A stretch of DNA of 64,000 bases, taken from contig SCFE01000006.1 of the NCBI GenBank assembly GCA_004352715.1, positions 2,553,217 to 2,617,216 of the forward strand, in the 5' to 3' direction. The notes beneath the pieces were generated by a model. The model was not told the origin of the DNA. It worked only from the letters and a program-made list of their open reading frames with translations, and made no database searches. Positions 11,678 through 23,278 of this stretch are shown in pieces; position 1 is the first letter of the stretch, and every line of letters starts with the position of its first letter. The stretch comes from Hofstenia miamia. Taxonomy: Eukaryota; Xenacoelomorpha; Acoela. Position numbers and translations under genes: made by a program.

Positions 11678-12198
11678 CGAGGGTCATACCAAAAGTTTTG
11701 CACAAAACAAATTTATTCAAGCATGAAAACATATATTAAACAAACTACATTTTATTTTTCCACATAATCGCCTTCTAAGTCAATGCACTTCTTCCAGCGC
11801 TTCTCCAGCTTCTTCATGCCTTCATCGAACCACGATTTCGGTTCCAGCGAAGTTCTGCCACACTGGAACCGCGACATCCATCTGCTGATTGTCGATCTGT
11901 CAGGTGCAGATGCGCCATAGTGTTGCTGCAGGCGATTAGCTGCTTCAGTTGGCGTTTTTCCCTCTTTAAAAAGAAAATGAATTATTGCACGCCACTCGTT
12001 TCTACTGAATTCAGCCATGTCCAAACACGTTACTGAACCTAAAGGCTTCCAACTGTCTTATAAAGACACGCAGATGCGCACTAAGTGAATGCTAATCACA
12101 AGACGTTGTGTCTGACTGAATGCACAAGCAAATTGTTAATTAACAATTAAATCGATCACAAGAATGACTGCTGTGCAGAACTTCTGATATGACCCTCG
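11678..12198. mobile_element. mariner deletion derivative with intact ends
   Basis: The left end reads CGAGGGTCATACCAAAAGTT and the right end, read from the minus strand, CGAGGGTCATATCAGAAGTT, so the two match at 18 of 20 bases. Each end is bordered by TA (11676-11677 and 12199-12200), the mariner target duplication. The element is 521 bp, whereas full mariners are about 1.3 kb. The missing part is the catalytic core of the transposase. Because both ends look intact, it could in principle be moved by a related full-length transposase elsewhere in the genome. Confidence 0.9.
11752..12024 (-). pseudogene. truncated mariner transposase: HTH fused to C-terminal tail
   Basis: This is an uninterrupted 90-residue frame inside the mariner derivative. 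Residues 1-60 are the N-terminal mariner helix-turn-helix part (F-S-R-N-E-W-R-A-I-I, then T-P-T-E-A-A-N-R-L and D-R-S-T-I-S-R-W-M-S-R-F). At about residues 61-64 the protein jumps to the usual extreme C-terminus, W-F-D-E-G-M-K-K-L-E-K-R-W, ending in G-D-Y-V-E-K and a stop. Family members are about 345 residues, so roughly 250 residues including all three catalytic acids are gone, yet the frame is kept across the junction. It cannot be a transposase. It could at most be a small DNA-binding protein recognising mariner ends. Expression is unknown. Confidence 0.85.
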
Positions 12199-12200
12199 TA

Positions 12201-15200
12201 TAAGTATTTTATGCTACCTCCGAGATAAATAAAATGCTTTGAAACGCGTTTCCTTGATTAACTTTCTTTAGTTTATTTTGAATAAACATTTAAATTTTTT
12301 GAAAAGTGGGCCAATTTAATGCTGTTCATAATCTAGTTAATGAGAGGGTCTTGTTGGTTCTGAAATGTGAAAGCTATCCAAATATATTCGCACAGGAAGA
12401 AAGAAATACAAATCCAGGAAAGCTAAGATAATTTTTTTCTTGAAACTCATCCCTATTTTCGATGAAGTTGAAAAATACACTTATCTGAGAAAAACTTTCT
12501 GAACACCATAGTTTCGACAAGTCTGCAAATCTGTGTTATTCAGTTTCTTCTTTAAACAATGCGATTTCAAATGCGGAAATGCTTCTACACACAAATAGTA
12601 GGGCATGTCACATACTTTTTCCATCTTTTGTTTTCACTGGTTATGTATATTATAGTATTTCACGGTTAACTGAGCATGTTTTTCACATTTCCCTCTTAAA
12701 ATGAGTTTATGCTATGGGATTTTATACATCTTGTTTTTCATTATTTATATTAATGACTTTTGTTTCTCAAAATTCTTAGCAATTTGTCGTCTAAATACCA
12801 TGCGCCTCTAGTTTTTGCGTGTGAATAATACACTATTAACTAACTTTGTTTATCCATTTACATACATTTTCACGTTTAGAAAGGTTAATTCAACATGGAA
12901 GTATGAGTAATTCTGGATGGATGAATTAATGCAATACTATTATGGATACATCAGCTTACATGGATTACAATGTAGTTTGGGCGTCATGATTTCCCATGTC
13001 AACTACGAAAATAAAGGGTGATACCTCTGTGTAGATTTAATAGATGCAGTGAAGCTCTGCACAACTCAATCTGCACAAAAACAACTCACATACAATACGT
13101 TTTTTTCCATATGTGTGTAATGCTTAAGCAAGACGAATATTCCTTCCATTTTTTATTTTGGATATTTGTGAAAACGAACTTACTTTTGTCATGTATATCA
13201 GACATTTCAATTTTTTATTGATTTATCATGGGTATATTTCATATGCTTGTTATTAAGTTTAGCGGATATTCTCTATATTGTGTTTGAAAATTTACGTCTA
13301 TTTCATACGTCTATAGTGTTTAAGTTTAGAGAAATATTTCTCCACTTTGTATTTGGATATTAGCAAAAAATGAGTTTTGCGTCTATCAATTATTTTCCTT
13401 GAAGCATAATGTTGCATGTTTAAACATTGTGACAAGTATGCCTTAAGTGAAACTTTGTCAAATATGTTTCGTCACTAGATGGCGTCCAGTAGCATAACTT
13501 CATTACCCTATGCCAAATAGCCGTAGGTGTTACGAGAACTTCAGGGTGTCCCATTGCGACGGGATCGTGCCCGTCTCTTTCTACTATTAATTAACTTTAC
13601 GCATTTTACAATGTCATACAAGCAGTGCAGTGTAGATTCAATTTAATTATTTTCATATTGTTTGATGTGGTGTCAATTATGATCAGGGCCTGGATTTATA
13701 TGCCTAAAAATATCCTGAAATATGCGTTATCAAACAATACACCAAAATATAGAAAACGTGCTTTAAAGTATGCATAAAAACTACATGAAACTACATGAAA
13801 GGGAACTGATATTCAATTACCAAAGCTTGCCAATAAACATAGAAATGTTGATTCACGTGATCAACAGTCATGAACATTGGCTGTAGTTGAATTTGACCCA
13901 CCTAGACTAGAGGCACATTTCTGTATAAAGGAACATTTAAAGGATTAAAATAAAATCAACTGCGCGGATTTATTCCTCATTATAGCTTGTGCAAATCTTC
14001 CCATGGATAGTAAATCAAGATTTCCTGTAAAGCATTCAGCTTTTCTTTGTACGTCTCCCCCTTTATTAGTTCTATGACATTATCAAGTATCTCAAACTCG
14101 CTGCAAAGAAATAACCGCCCTTGTAGTTGCGTTATAGCTTCAGGACAAAACTAAAAGATACAGTAATGAAACGCAATTCCTAGATTAAGTTGTCGTCCAG
14201 CAAATAAGTAAGTTTTAAAGTTTCAAACATTTGTGACTCTTCAACTTCGAGGTGATGCAGTAAAAGATAAAATTTAGTGAATTATTTGGCATCTGTGACA
14301 TTCACGTGTGAAAAACGATGGCAAATGCGAGCTATGATAGAAATATACGTTAAAGAAAACTGTTTCTGAATATGCGTAAAATCTGCTTTATATCTTAAGC
14401 ATATAAATCTTAGCCATGATTATGGTTATGACGGTTGAAGCACGCTTTCTCAATGATTGACAAAGCTTGTTGATTTATCTTCTCAAAACGGTAATTAATT
14501 ATGATTTTATTGTTGTAAAATTAAACTTCTCAGTGATTTCAACAAAAAACTTAATTTTTTATTGATGGCTATGAGAGCTTAAGTATGTTTCTTTTTAATA
14601 GCACAATTGAAGGTTTTCTTGTTGCATCAAGCAATTTTATTTACATAACATATAAATATGGGCATAACTGGCTTAGCATACGAGCACGGACAAACCAACA
14701 CTTCTATTTTCATGGGTACGGGCTGGGCAAGGGCACGAGACACGGGCACGGGCACATTCCCTATCCTAGCATATAACCTTAACGTATATAATATTTTCAA
14801 AGTTGGAATTTTACCAGATCTTAACCAGAATGATTCAAAAAATGTGACCATATTTAATAAAGAACTTAATCCTTTTTCTAGATGGTATACAAGCAAGCAA
14901 TCTATGACAAAAGAATTTCGGCTGTGAATTGTGATAATCAGCAAAATGTCCTTAAAACATTCACTAGTTCTCAGTTTAGAATATTTATCCACGATACATG
15001 ATCTCTAACTTCTGTGCATTACTGAATCTGGGATTCAAGATGATGCTTCTTCAAGGATTTTGTAAAGTGGCAATTTGGCCATTTTCAGCAAACCAGGTGA
15101 TGCTGTGAAATTATCGACAGAGGAGGTAACAATTTTCCTTTAATTCTTCCCTGTTACAAGAAGTAAGTACGCTTGTCAAACTCTTACGTACTTAAGGAAT

Positions 15201-16283
15201 TTACATTCCTGTAAATAAAATCTTTTATGAGATCTTTTTAGCAATTTTATAGTATAATCCAACATTAATTATACACAGTGCTGTTGCTATTGCCACAGAT
15301 TTCAATCATAGGCAGTTATTCATACTACTTGTTCTGGTTTACGTAATATGTGAAGTTTCCCATTTGAGTCTGTCGCTGAAGCCTTTATATTTGTTCAACG
15401 ACTGCGCATGACTTTGTTCGGCAGAGATTGTATTTACAAAACATTGTATGTACAATGGGCAAGCTTTTAGAAAATATTAAGGGATTTTTAAGAAAATATT
15501 AATCACACTAAGATTATTGTGAAAGCATTACTTGAAAAGTGGAAAGCATATATGTGATATCTGCCACATATTACATACATATATTTGGAAATCATCAGTG
15601 GTGGAAGCTGGCGGCGAAGTGCCAGACTCTACAAACTGCAGATATATATCTTTTATAAAAGACTATCTGTATTTCCCGATTGCTAATCTTACTTATTAAA
15701 TGATTTTTGTGAAATTCTTTTACAAAAAATTCTTTAATTATACCATGATTTGTATTTATGAAAAATCTGAAGGGTTCTTTAATACTTATGAATACCACAT
15801 TTTGATGTGTTTTCATTCAAGTAGCTCTGGTAATGGCCTCAAGAAACTAGCCCATAAAAATTTCTCTGTTTTAATTGATCAAAAGTGAAAATTGCAGTCT
15901 GAAATAATAGAAAGATGAGGATATTGAAATCCTTAAAATCGTTGACAAAGCAAGCAAAGCAACTACATTGTAATTTCAAATTGCAGTAAAAGCAAAACAG
16001 ACTACTACATTAATTCAATTTAAGTGCACTAGGAAATCTAGGATATAATGCAAGGAAAGTCAATGAACGCCTGCAATAATTATTCGTCTGCAGCATAGGA
16101 GTTGGAGATCAAGCGTCGTCGTTATAAGAAACAAGATGACTTAGCTCATCACAATATCTCCAAGATTAAAAAAAGAAAGGGAATGCCTTTCAAAAGACAC
16201 TCTCAATGCTTTTTCTCAGATAACTGTTAAAGTAAGCCAATTTTAGTGTTAGAGACTCTGTTCACCTGGCATGGCATTATATA
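12201..16283. other. 4 kb without a supported gene
   Basis: This is AT-rich sequence with scattered short frames that have no recognisable content. The only clear compositional outlier is the GC-rich patch at 14690-14767, listed separately. A CAGGGCC at 13685 resembles a hAT terminus, but I found no partner end. Confidence 0.5.
14645..14767. repeat. GC-rich patch, possible end of a hAT-like MITE
   Basis: Repeated GGGCACG-type motifs (ACGGGCTGGGCAAGGGCACG, then ACGGGCACGGGCAC) run up to ATTCCCTA. Read from the minus strand the edge is TAGGGAATGTGCCCG. TAGGG ends with GC-rich subterminal repeats also occur on the better supported elements at 32.16 and 50.41 kb. The opposite end was not found. 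Confidence 0.35.
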
Positions 16284-16712
16284 CAGTCTACGAAATAAAT
16301 AATGGCTAAACCTAAGCTGACTTTTGTTGTTTAAATTCCAGCGGGAAGGTACTTGATTGGTGTTTTCTCTTTCACACATTGCAATTTATGCGTGTTTAAC
16401 TCTTCATCTGCATAATTTACATATGTTTTGCGTGTTTCACCTTGCTTTGAAATGGGTGCGCAAACACCTCAAAATACCAGTAATTTAATCATAAAATTAC
16501 ACCTCGAAAAAATTTCGAAGGCGCAAATTTCTGTGGGAATTCCACGCACAAGTACAACAGTATTACTTCAGATTTTTGAAGAAACCGGTAGAAAAGAGCC
16601 CACCTAAATGTTCCCCTCGATCCATGTCTTTGCTGGGAAGGTTATCCCGTATTTGTCCCCATTATCGTCAAGACAGCTGAAAAACGAGTGGACAGACGGC
16701 CACAGATACTCT

Positions 16713-17065
16713 ATTAGGCGTGTCCAACAAATTCTGCAGTAGATCGGACTTCATGGACGACGTGCCGCAAAAAAATTGGTTCTATCGAGAAAAAATATAA
16801 AAGACCGTATCCAGTGGTGCCGTCTACATGCAAATAACTCTTTAGAAGATTGGAAAAAAGTATGTTTTCCGATGAAACTGCTATTTAGTTATCAGCACAG
16901 CGTGTACAGTTTTTTGAGACGGCCGATTGGTTCAAAATACTGCTGCCAATCAAAATATTTGGCTTGAAATTTTACGCGGAACAGCAAAAAACTTCTGGTT
17001 TAGGGTGCTATTTGGGCCTCCGGGCACCGAGTCTTGGCTCGTATAACTGGAAACATGGACAGCAA
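16713..17065 (+). repeat. 353-bp tandem duplication, first copy
   Basis: It begins ATTAGGCGTGTCCAACAAAT and is repeated 353 bp downstream. The two copies differ at roughly ten positions (for example CTGCTGCCAATC here, CCGCTACCAATC in the second copy). Confidence 0.93.
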
Positions 17066-17412
17066 ATTAGGCGTGTCCAACAAATTCTGCAAAAGATCGG
17101 ACTTCATGGACGACGTGCCGCAAAAAAATTGATTCTATCGAAAAAATATAAAAGACCGTATCCAGTGGTGCCGTCTACATGCAAATAACTCTTTAGAAGA
17201 TTGGAAAAAAGTATGTTTTCCGATGAAACTGCTATTTAGTTATCAGCACAGCGTGTACAGTTTTTTGAGACGGCCGATTGGTTCAAAATACCGCTACCAA
17301 TCAAAATATTTGGCTCGAAATTTTACGCGGAACAGCAAAAAACTTCTGGTTTAGGGTGATATTTGGGCCTCCGGGCACCGAGTCTTGGCTCGTATAACTA
17401 GAAACATGGACA
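17066..17412 (+). repeat. 353-bp tandem duplication, second copy
   Basis: This is the second copy of the internal duplication. It continues into the C-terminal transposase blocks, so it is the copy joined to the original downstream sequence. Confidence 0.93.
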
Positions 17413-17867
17413 GCGAACATTATTTGAGGACTCTGGAAACGTTTTATGTGCCCAATATGCAAGAAGGAATTTTATTGCAGCAGGACAATGCTCCCTGTCA
17501 CAGATCCTAGCGAAGTATGGAAGCAATGGAAAAACTGGGAATAGCGCTTCTTCCGGGATGGCCAGCAAGATCACCTGACATCAACATTATTGAAAACATG
17601 AGGCAAATGCTGAAAGTGAAGTTAGATGACTAATATTATCAAAATCTCGATTCCCTTTGGGTCTGTACCAGACGAGTACATCCAAAAACATCCAAAAAAA
17701 ATCTCTTCCCAGAAGAATCAACGATGTCATTAAAGCCAAAGGCTACCCCATAAAATACTGAAAATAGCACTTGTTAAACGTTACTTGCGTTACTACTTTT
17801 AAATAGATGTTTTTTGCTATAATTTGGTTTTGGGCAAGGGTGGCCATTATTTATTTCGTAGAATGTA

Positions 17868-18775
17868 TAGTAGTCGTATGAACCATTCGTGTTACCATTA
17901 AAAGTGAGATAAACATTATGAGTGCGCTTAAAGAACAGTTCTCTCAATTCATCAAACAGCAGCACAAGTGCCTGTTATAAAAAGTATGCACACCTCACTT
18001 AAGAAGAATTTTCGTTTATCACATTTGCATCTCACATATCTAAATCTATAGTTCGTTTGATTAAATTTTATGTAAAAATGAGCAATATTATTTGCATAGA
18101 AATATTTAAAAGACTTTGTGTTGAATTTGAGAATCACATAAAAAATTCACTTTTAAAACTCAATTCATAATGATTCAAAGTGTCCAAATAAATGTTATAC
18201 AATGAATTTTTCGAGCCGCTTGAGAAAGAAGTTTCACTTGTTTACTCAGAAAATAACGATTTTATCCTAATGGATTATTCGAGCTTAGACGAAAAGGATT
18301 AATCTCGTTTTCGATAATTTTAACTTATAAATTTCAAATTCTCACATTCCAAAAAGAATAGTAGTCAATCTTTCTCCTTTCTCGACTGATTGGTCAAAAT
18401 GACATAATTAAATTTGAAATCACTTTGCATATCTTGATTTTTTTTTAGATAAACCATGAGTGTTTGTGTATTCTCCTACTTAGTTGTCTACATTATATTT
18501 ATGAAGTCTTGGACAGCTGGTCATTTTGGATAGACTTGGTCACTAAAATGGCTTTTATTCTTTCTCACACAAATATGACTATTAGGTCAACTTGACACAC
18601 CTCATTATCATTTAATTTATGCATGTGATTTAAATAGTTTTTAGTCAATTTAAAAATTTAATAAACCTTAAATTATAAAATTATTAAGTTAATATAATTT
18701 TGTTTATTTTTAAGGTTTAAATTTTAATGTCACTCTCTAAACATTAACTTTAATGAGTCAGAAGACCACGTTCAT
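17868..18775. other. stretch without a supported gene
   Basis: This AT-rich sequence lies between the Tc1-like element and the piggyBac remnant. I see nothing identifiable in it. Confidence 0.5.
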
Positions 18776-20010
18776 GTTATGGGTATGTGCAGTGTGCAGA
18801 TAAAAGTGATTTTGATGATAACAATTCCAACAATGATTCAGTCTGCAGTGCAGGAAATAAAATTAATCAATCTACATTTTTATTTGAGCGGCATAATGAC
18901 AATGATAGTGTCAGGTACACGTTTAATTTCCAGCTTTAGCTTACCTCACTCTACTATAACAAGTGAAGCTAGCGATTCTGCAACGTCGTATCAAACTAAG
19001 GAAGTCACGTGGTCCTCTTTACTAATTTTAACACCATCTCAATCTCGTGCTATTAACATTGTTTGTCAAATGTCGGGCTTACCACGTCTTGTGGAGGATA
19101 AAAATAATACCAGTAGTGGTGAAGATGTATGCCATTTCCTAAATAACGAGTTGCTTTAGATGATAATGGTCTCAACTACTGCTGAAGGACATTAACTGTC
19201 AGAAAATTTCGCGATTCCAGGCTTCCTGTTGAGCATATTTTCAATGAAGATAATGGTGGAACCATACACAAAGCTACTATTTCATGTGATCGTTTTAAAG
19301 AAATTTTTAAATACATACGTTTTGAAGATTATACAACATATCTTACAAGTAGAAGGAATGAGAAAGTTTAGCTTCAATGCGTAAAGTATGGGAAACATTC
19401 ATCAACACTTTACGAAGTTCATATATTCCAGCACCATGTCTTACAATTGACGAAATGCTAACACCATATTAAAGGTGTTGCCCATTTTGTAAGTATATGA
19501 GTAAAAAGTCTGTAAAATATGACATAAAATTGTGGTGGTTGTGTGACAGTGATTCCTTTTATCCTATCAATGGCGAAGTTTACACAGGGAAAGATGTAAC
19601 AGGTAAGTGAGATGTTGGCAAAACAACACGTGTTGTTTTTGAATTAGCAGAACCAGTTTATAGTAGTGGAGTTGCATCATATATCATCATTTTAATGCTA
19701 TCAATCTCACCCATGACATATAAATCCGGTTTTATTTTATAATGACAGATAATACTGATCCCATATCTGCCTGAATGGTTAAAAGAGTTATCACGCGAAA
19801 AATGCCAACGCACCAAAAGAATTCTTTTAAAATCATAACCATTCAACAGTGCAAGTGCTTCATCTTCATCAACTATTACCAGCACCTGACAAAGATTACG
19901 TATATGTCTAAAAAGAGTAACTCTTATAAATTGAGTAAAGTGTGTAGCCAATGCCAGCAAAATGTGTGTCAAAACCACAGTGAAACTTTTTGTATTTGTT
20001 AAGTGTGCAA
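18776..20010 (+). pseudogene. piggyBac transposase, broken
   Basis: The blocks follow piggyBac order. An acidic N-terminal part (D-D-N-N-S-N-N-D) comes first. Then V-T-W-S-S-L-x-L-T-P-S-Q-S-R-A-I-N-I-V and S-G-L-P-R-L-V-E-D-K end at a stop at 19157-19159. In another frame follow A-T-I-S-C-D-R-F-K-E-I-F-K-Y-I-R-F, then Y-I-P-A-P-C-L-T-I-D-E-M-L (first catalytic Asp), C-K-Y-M-S-K-K-S-V-K-Y-D-I-K-L-W and Y-P-I-N-G-E-V-Y-T-G-K, then V-V-F-E-L-A-E-P-V. Later catalytic parts are lost or unreadable. The 3' end keeps the cysteine-rich domain, C-x2-C-x4-C-x2-H-x4-C-x-C, at about 19940-20000. Many stops and frameshifts show it is dead. I did not find TTAA-flanked terminal repeats. Confidence 0.85.
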
Positions 20011-20599
20011 TCAGGAATGCGCTTTAAGTTTATGAGCTAGTCTGTCATGATATATATTGTTAAAGTTATTGTTATAAATCTTATTAGAATATAATGTTTT
20101 TTAATATTCATATTGGATAAAAATGTCCCAATCCGTCATTGGAAGTGGTTAAATTAAACTGTCGTCCTAAGGATTAAAAATATTGACTTCGGATGTGAGA
20201 GAGATAATTGTGATGCAATTTAAGTATTGTCTTGGCATCACTCGAAAGACTTATTCATTTGAATATACAAATTCTAAGGTTGTTCACAGCCTGAGTTTTT
20301 GTAACTGAAAAAGGTGTAGTTCACCCAAAGGGTATTTTTCATCACATATAAAGTAATTTTAACATATTACACATCTTCTAAAATGGCTTAAGCATTGATT
20401 AACGAGGATTTTATATAGGTGGACAATCTGCTTATCTTCAAATGTTTCAAGAAAGAAAGTTGATAGATATTATAAAGTCTTGTTACAATATGCACACATT
20501 ACCTCAAAAATGCAAATGCAAACTTTTTAAAATTTTTGGTAGGACAACTTATGAAAGTGCTTAAACAAAAAATTGAAGTTTCAAATCTTTTTTACGAAT

Positions 20600-21110
20600 A
20601 TACTTCATTGCAAAAATAATGAGACTCAGAACAATCTAATTTAAAAACGGATAGAGATATTAATAAAAACTTTTTTGTTTAGAATGCTTTTCGATAAAAG
20701 TCTGAAAATCGAGTTCACTAAGTTTGTTCTTGTTTCTGCCATGACTAAATGTTGAAATTGTTGAGCATGTTTAATAAACTCTTGTTTTGTGCTTAGATTT
20801 TTCATTTCAACATAGTTTTAAAATGCCTCCAGACATTTTCCCCAGGGCTAATGTCTGGAAAATTAGGAGCCATTGTAGGATTTGAATGTTGATATCCTAA
20901 AAAAATGGGGAGTCGCACCCTTCCTACTCCAGAATCCAGCCGTTTGGATAGACTGTGTTGGCATAGCCAAAGAACAGAACATTTCGACCACGTGACAGTA
21001 TTTACTCGCTATTAATTGTGCCTGGCTCATCCGAAATTTTAAAATAAAATCTGTTTCAAAATTGTAATCTAATTTTGTGCAATGAGGTATACAACCACAC
21101 AAAATTGAGT
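20600..21110 (-). pseudogene. Tc1-like transposase remnant, second copy
   Basis: Minus-strand translation gives A-S-K-Y-C-H-V-V-E-M-F-C-S-L-A-M-P, then R-K-G-A-T-P-H-F-F (normally Q-Q-D-G-A-T-P-H-F). An overlapping frame reads N-I-Q-I-L-Q-W, followed by sequence corresponding to P-G-E-N-V-W-R-H-F-K in another frame. The N-I-Q-I-L-Q-W block is shared with the remnant at 10.4-11.0 kb, so the two are probably from one family. The catalytic residues are split over frames. No terminal repeats were found. Confidence 0.68.
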
Positions 21111-22678
21111 AAAATAATCTTTGTGCGCGTAACTTTCTTGAGTAGTGGTGCTACTCAATACCATGCATTTCCCCAGACAAGTCCTAAAACGTCTCAGTGT
21201 GTTAAAGGATTGTTAAGTAAACGCAGCAGAAACCTTCAAACTTGAAGCATATATGGAGTAGTTTGCAACGGCGTAGGTAAAATAGTTTATCACAAATTGG
21301 GATTTTCCTCATTTGCTTTTTCTCGTGATGCATGTTACACGGACCCCCTCCTCCATAATCTCAAATGAATCAACATCATAACTAGGTCCTCGTTTTTCAA
21401 AAAATGGTCATTCAATTTATGTAAAAGGAACGGTAGATTGAAATGATTTTACATAAAAATAGAACTAGTTGCTACCGTTCAAAGTTTAAATTTATGCCCC
21501 AGAACAATTAAAAATATCATTATTAAAGTACACAATTAGATTACCGTTATATCATTAATTTATTACTTCTATCGTAAATTTTCCAAAACTTCACATTTCG
21601 GCATAATTAATAATAACGAGGAATAGATAAAGGTAGATACACGTAGGTAAATTACTTAAACATTATATTCGCGTCGATTTTACCTTTACATTTGCAGGCA
21701 TTGAAGGTTGGTTGTATATTGTGATTGTTTTGGTTTAGTTCCATTGAGTCTATAAATTATGTTAAATTAACATTTATTCTAAGTAAAAAGTCACGAAGCG
21801 AAACAATAAATAATAGACATTTTTCCTGTTCCCCTTTCATGCAACCTGTTAAAAGAAATGGTTTAGCCGACCTGTTTAAGTATGGTTGCTAGAGGGCATG
21901 TTCAGACAACTTCATTATCCTCTTGACTGCGTTTATGACGTCAATGTACATGTAGAGGGCTTTTGTGACTTTCGGAATGATTTAAAGCATTTTAAGGGGT
22001 CGTGATCGGAAATGCAAGTAATTAGAACTATGATGAAGACTCTACTTAACCCTTGTCAAGACTTTTGTCGACATTTTGTTGACATCGTGTATATTTTTCT
22101 ATTTCAATAGCGATGTATATTGTCAATAATAGCTATTTTATAGGAGCATGAATACAATTATTCAATCCATATGTATATAAGAACAAATTTTAGAAATCTC
22201 ATAATTACAAAATTTACAGGCAGTAAGTCTTCTATAGATTTCTGTTTCTCATATTACAGTAGTCTTCAATAAATAAAAATGAAATGCGTTTTAAATGCTG
22301 CCCTTGCCACGACATTTTTGCATTTTGGGATTTTTGTTTTTCTTGAATTTTATTAAATTATTAACCAAAATTAAACACATTCATAATTTTGTCAACATTT
22401 TGTACTTTCCTTAATTCTATATCATTAAAAATTCACGAAAATTTTTTCATTTGTAGTGCACAATAAAATCCTATGATTTGAAATACATAGTGTATTCAAT
22501 TTAGTGCATATTTTCGTGAAAAATATTACACAAAAATTTCGTTGTTTGTAAAAATAGTTCTATTTTATTGAAAAATTTGATGCAATTTTACACAATTGTT
22601 CCCTATCAATATTGCTACTTTGGGCTAAAAGCAATGAAATAATTAAAATCTATAAAACATTCTATTGGGTCTTGAAAA

Positions 22679-22680
<2 letters not shown>
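21111..22680. other. stretch without a supported gene
   Basis: This is AT-rich sequence. A TGACGTCA-like octamer (ATGACGTCAA at about 21936) is present but has no promoter context. I see no coding sequence. Confidence 0.45.
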
Positions 22681-22714
<34 letters not shown>

Positions 22715-22886
22715 NNNNNNNNNNNNNNNNNNNNNNNNNNNNNNNNNNNNNNNNNNNNNNNNNNNNNNNNNNNNNNNNNNNNNNNNNNNNNNNNNNNNNN
22801 NNNNNNNNNNNNNNNNNNNNNNNNNNNNNNNNNNNNNNNNNNNNNNNNNNNNNNNNNNNNATATATATATATATATATATATATAT
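22681..22886. repeat. (TA)n with assembly gap
   Basis: TA dinucleotides at 22681-22710 and 22861-22886 flank 146 N at 22715-22860. The same motif, AT-repeat then GATG, occurs on both sides of the gap, so the gap lies within or between repeats. Confidence 0.92.
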
Positions 22887-23278
22887 GATGAAGTTTACGC
22901 ATAGTTTTTAATTATACAAATTACAGCCGTAGTCCCGAAATATGCGCGTAGCATTTTGTCTTGTAATGGGCCGCTTTTAAACAATATTTATTTATCCGCC
23001 ACTGCATAGAAATGTTCAATTTTGTTGTCTGTGGTAAAATAACTGGTTCAATTTTTTGAAGAGTTCTCATTATGAATTCTTTCTTCACCATATTGTTTGT
23101 AAATCAGCATCATGAAGAGGGTATTCTATACGTTTTCATTTTGAACACTAGGGGTGTCAGTTTGAACAACAATATTTATCTTTATATTGCATTTGCAAAT
23201 AATAAACAAGATTTTTATTAGATAATGCTCTGTAAATTTTCATTATAAATAACCAAAAAGCAAGAGTATACATACTGT

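Larger units (their letters stand above)
16440..17640 (+). pseudogene. Tc1-like transposase, disabled and internally duplicated
   Basis: In order along the plus strand: a DNA-binding part ending in R-R-V-Q-Q-I-L-Q; then L-S-R-K-N-I-K-D-R-I-Q-W-C-R-L-H-A-N and L-E-D-W-K-K-V; then S-D-E-T (first catalytic Asp) in a shifted frame. Further on come Q-Q-D-N-A-P-C-H (second Asp), followed almost at once by a TAG stop, and G-W-P-A-R-S-P-D-I-N-I-I-E-N (third acid, Glu). The frame closes at about 17633. Frameshifts and the internal stop make it non-functional. The middle third, from R-V-Q-Q-I-L through the S-D-E-T region and beyond, occurs twice because of the duplication at 16713-17412. Confidence 0.85.
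16284..17865 (+). mobile_element. Tc1-like element, complete ends, inactive
   Basis: The left end reads CAGTCTACGAAATAAATAAT and the right end, read from the minus strand, CATTCTACGAAATAAATAAT. The match extends to GGC, giving a terminal inverted repeat of about 24 bp. Both ends are bordered by TA (16282-16283, 17866-17867), the Tc1/mariner target duplication. The element is 1,582 bp, of which 353 bp are an internal tandem duplication, so the ancestral unit was about 1.23 kb, normal for the family. It contains one transposase pseudogene on the plus strand. Confidence 0.9.

Noticed and set aside
13685-13700. CAGGGCCTGGATTTAT as a hAT terminus
   Set aside because: No inverted partner and no duplicated octamer could be found within several kilobases.
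14585-14992. Three overlapping open frames on both strands at 14.6-15.0 kb
   Set aside because: They exist because of the GC-rich GGGCACG patch, which has few stop codons. The translations are low-complexity and mutually overlapping.
22612-22911. Apparent proteins of about 95-99 residues across the first gap
   Set aside because: They are Ile-Tyr repeats translated from (TA)n plus a run of N. The same holds for the frames at 25143-25379, 48122-48424 and 55339-55536.
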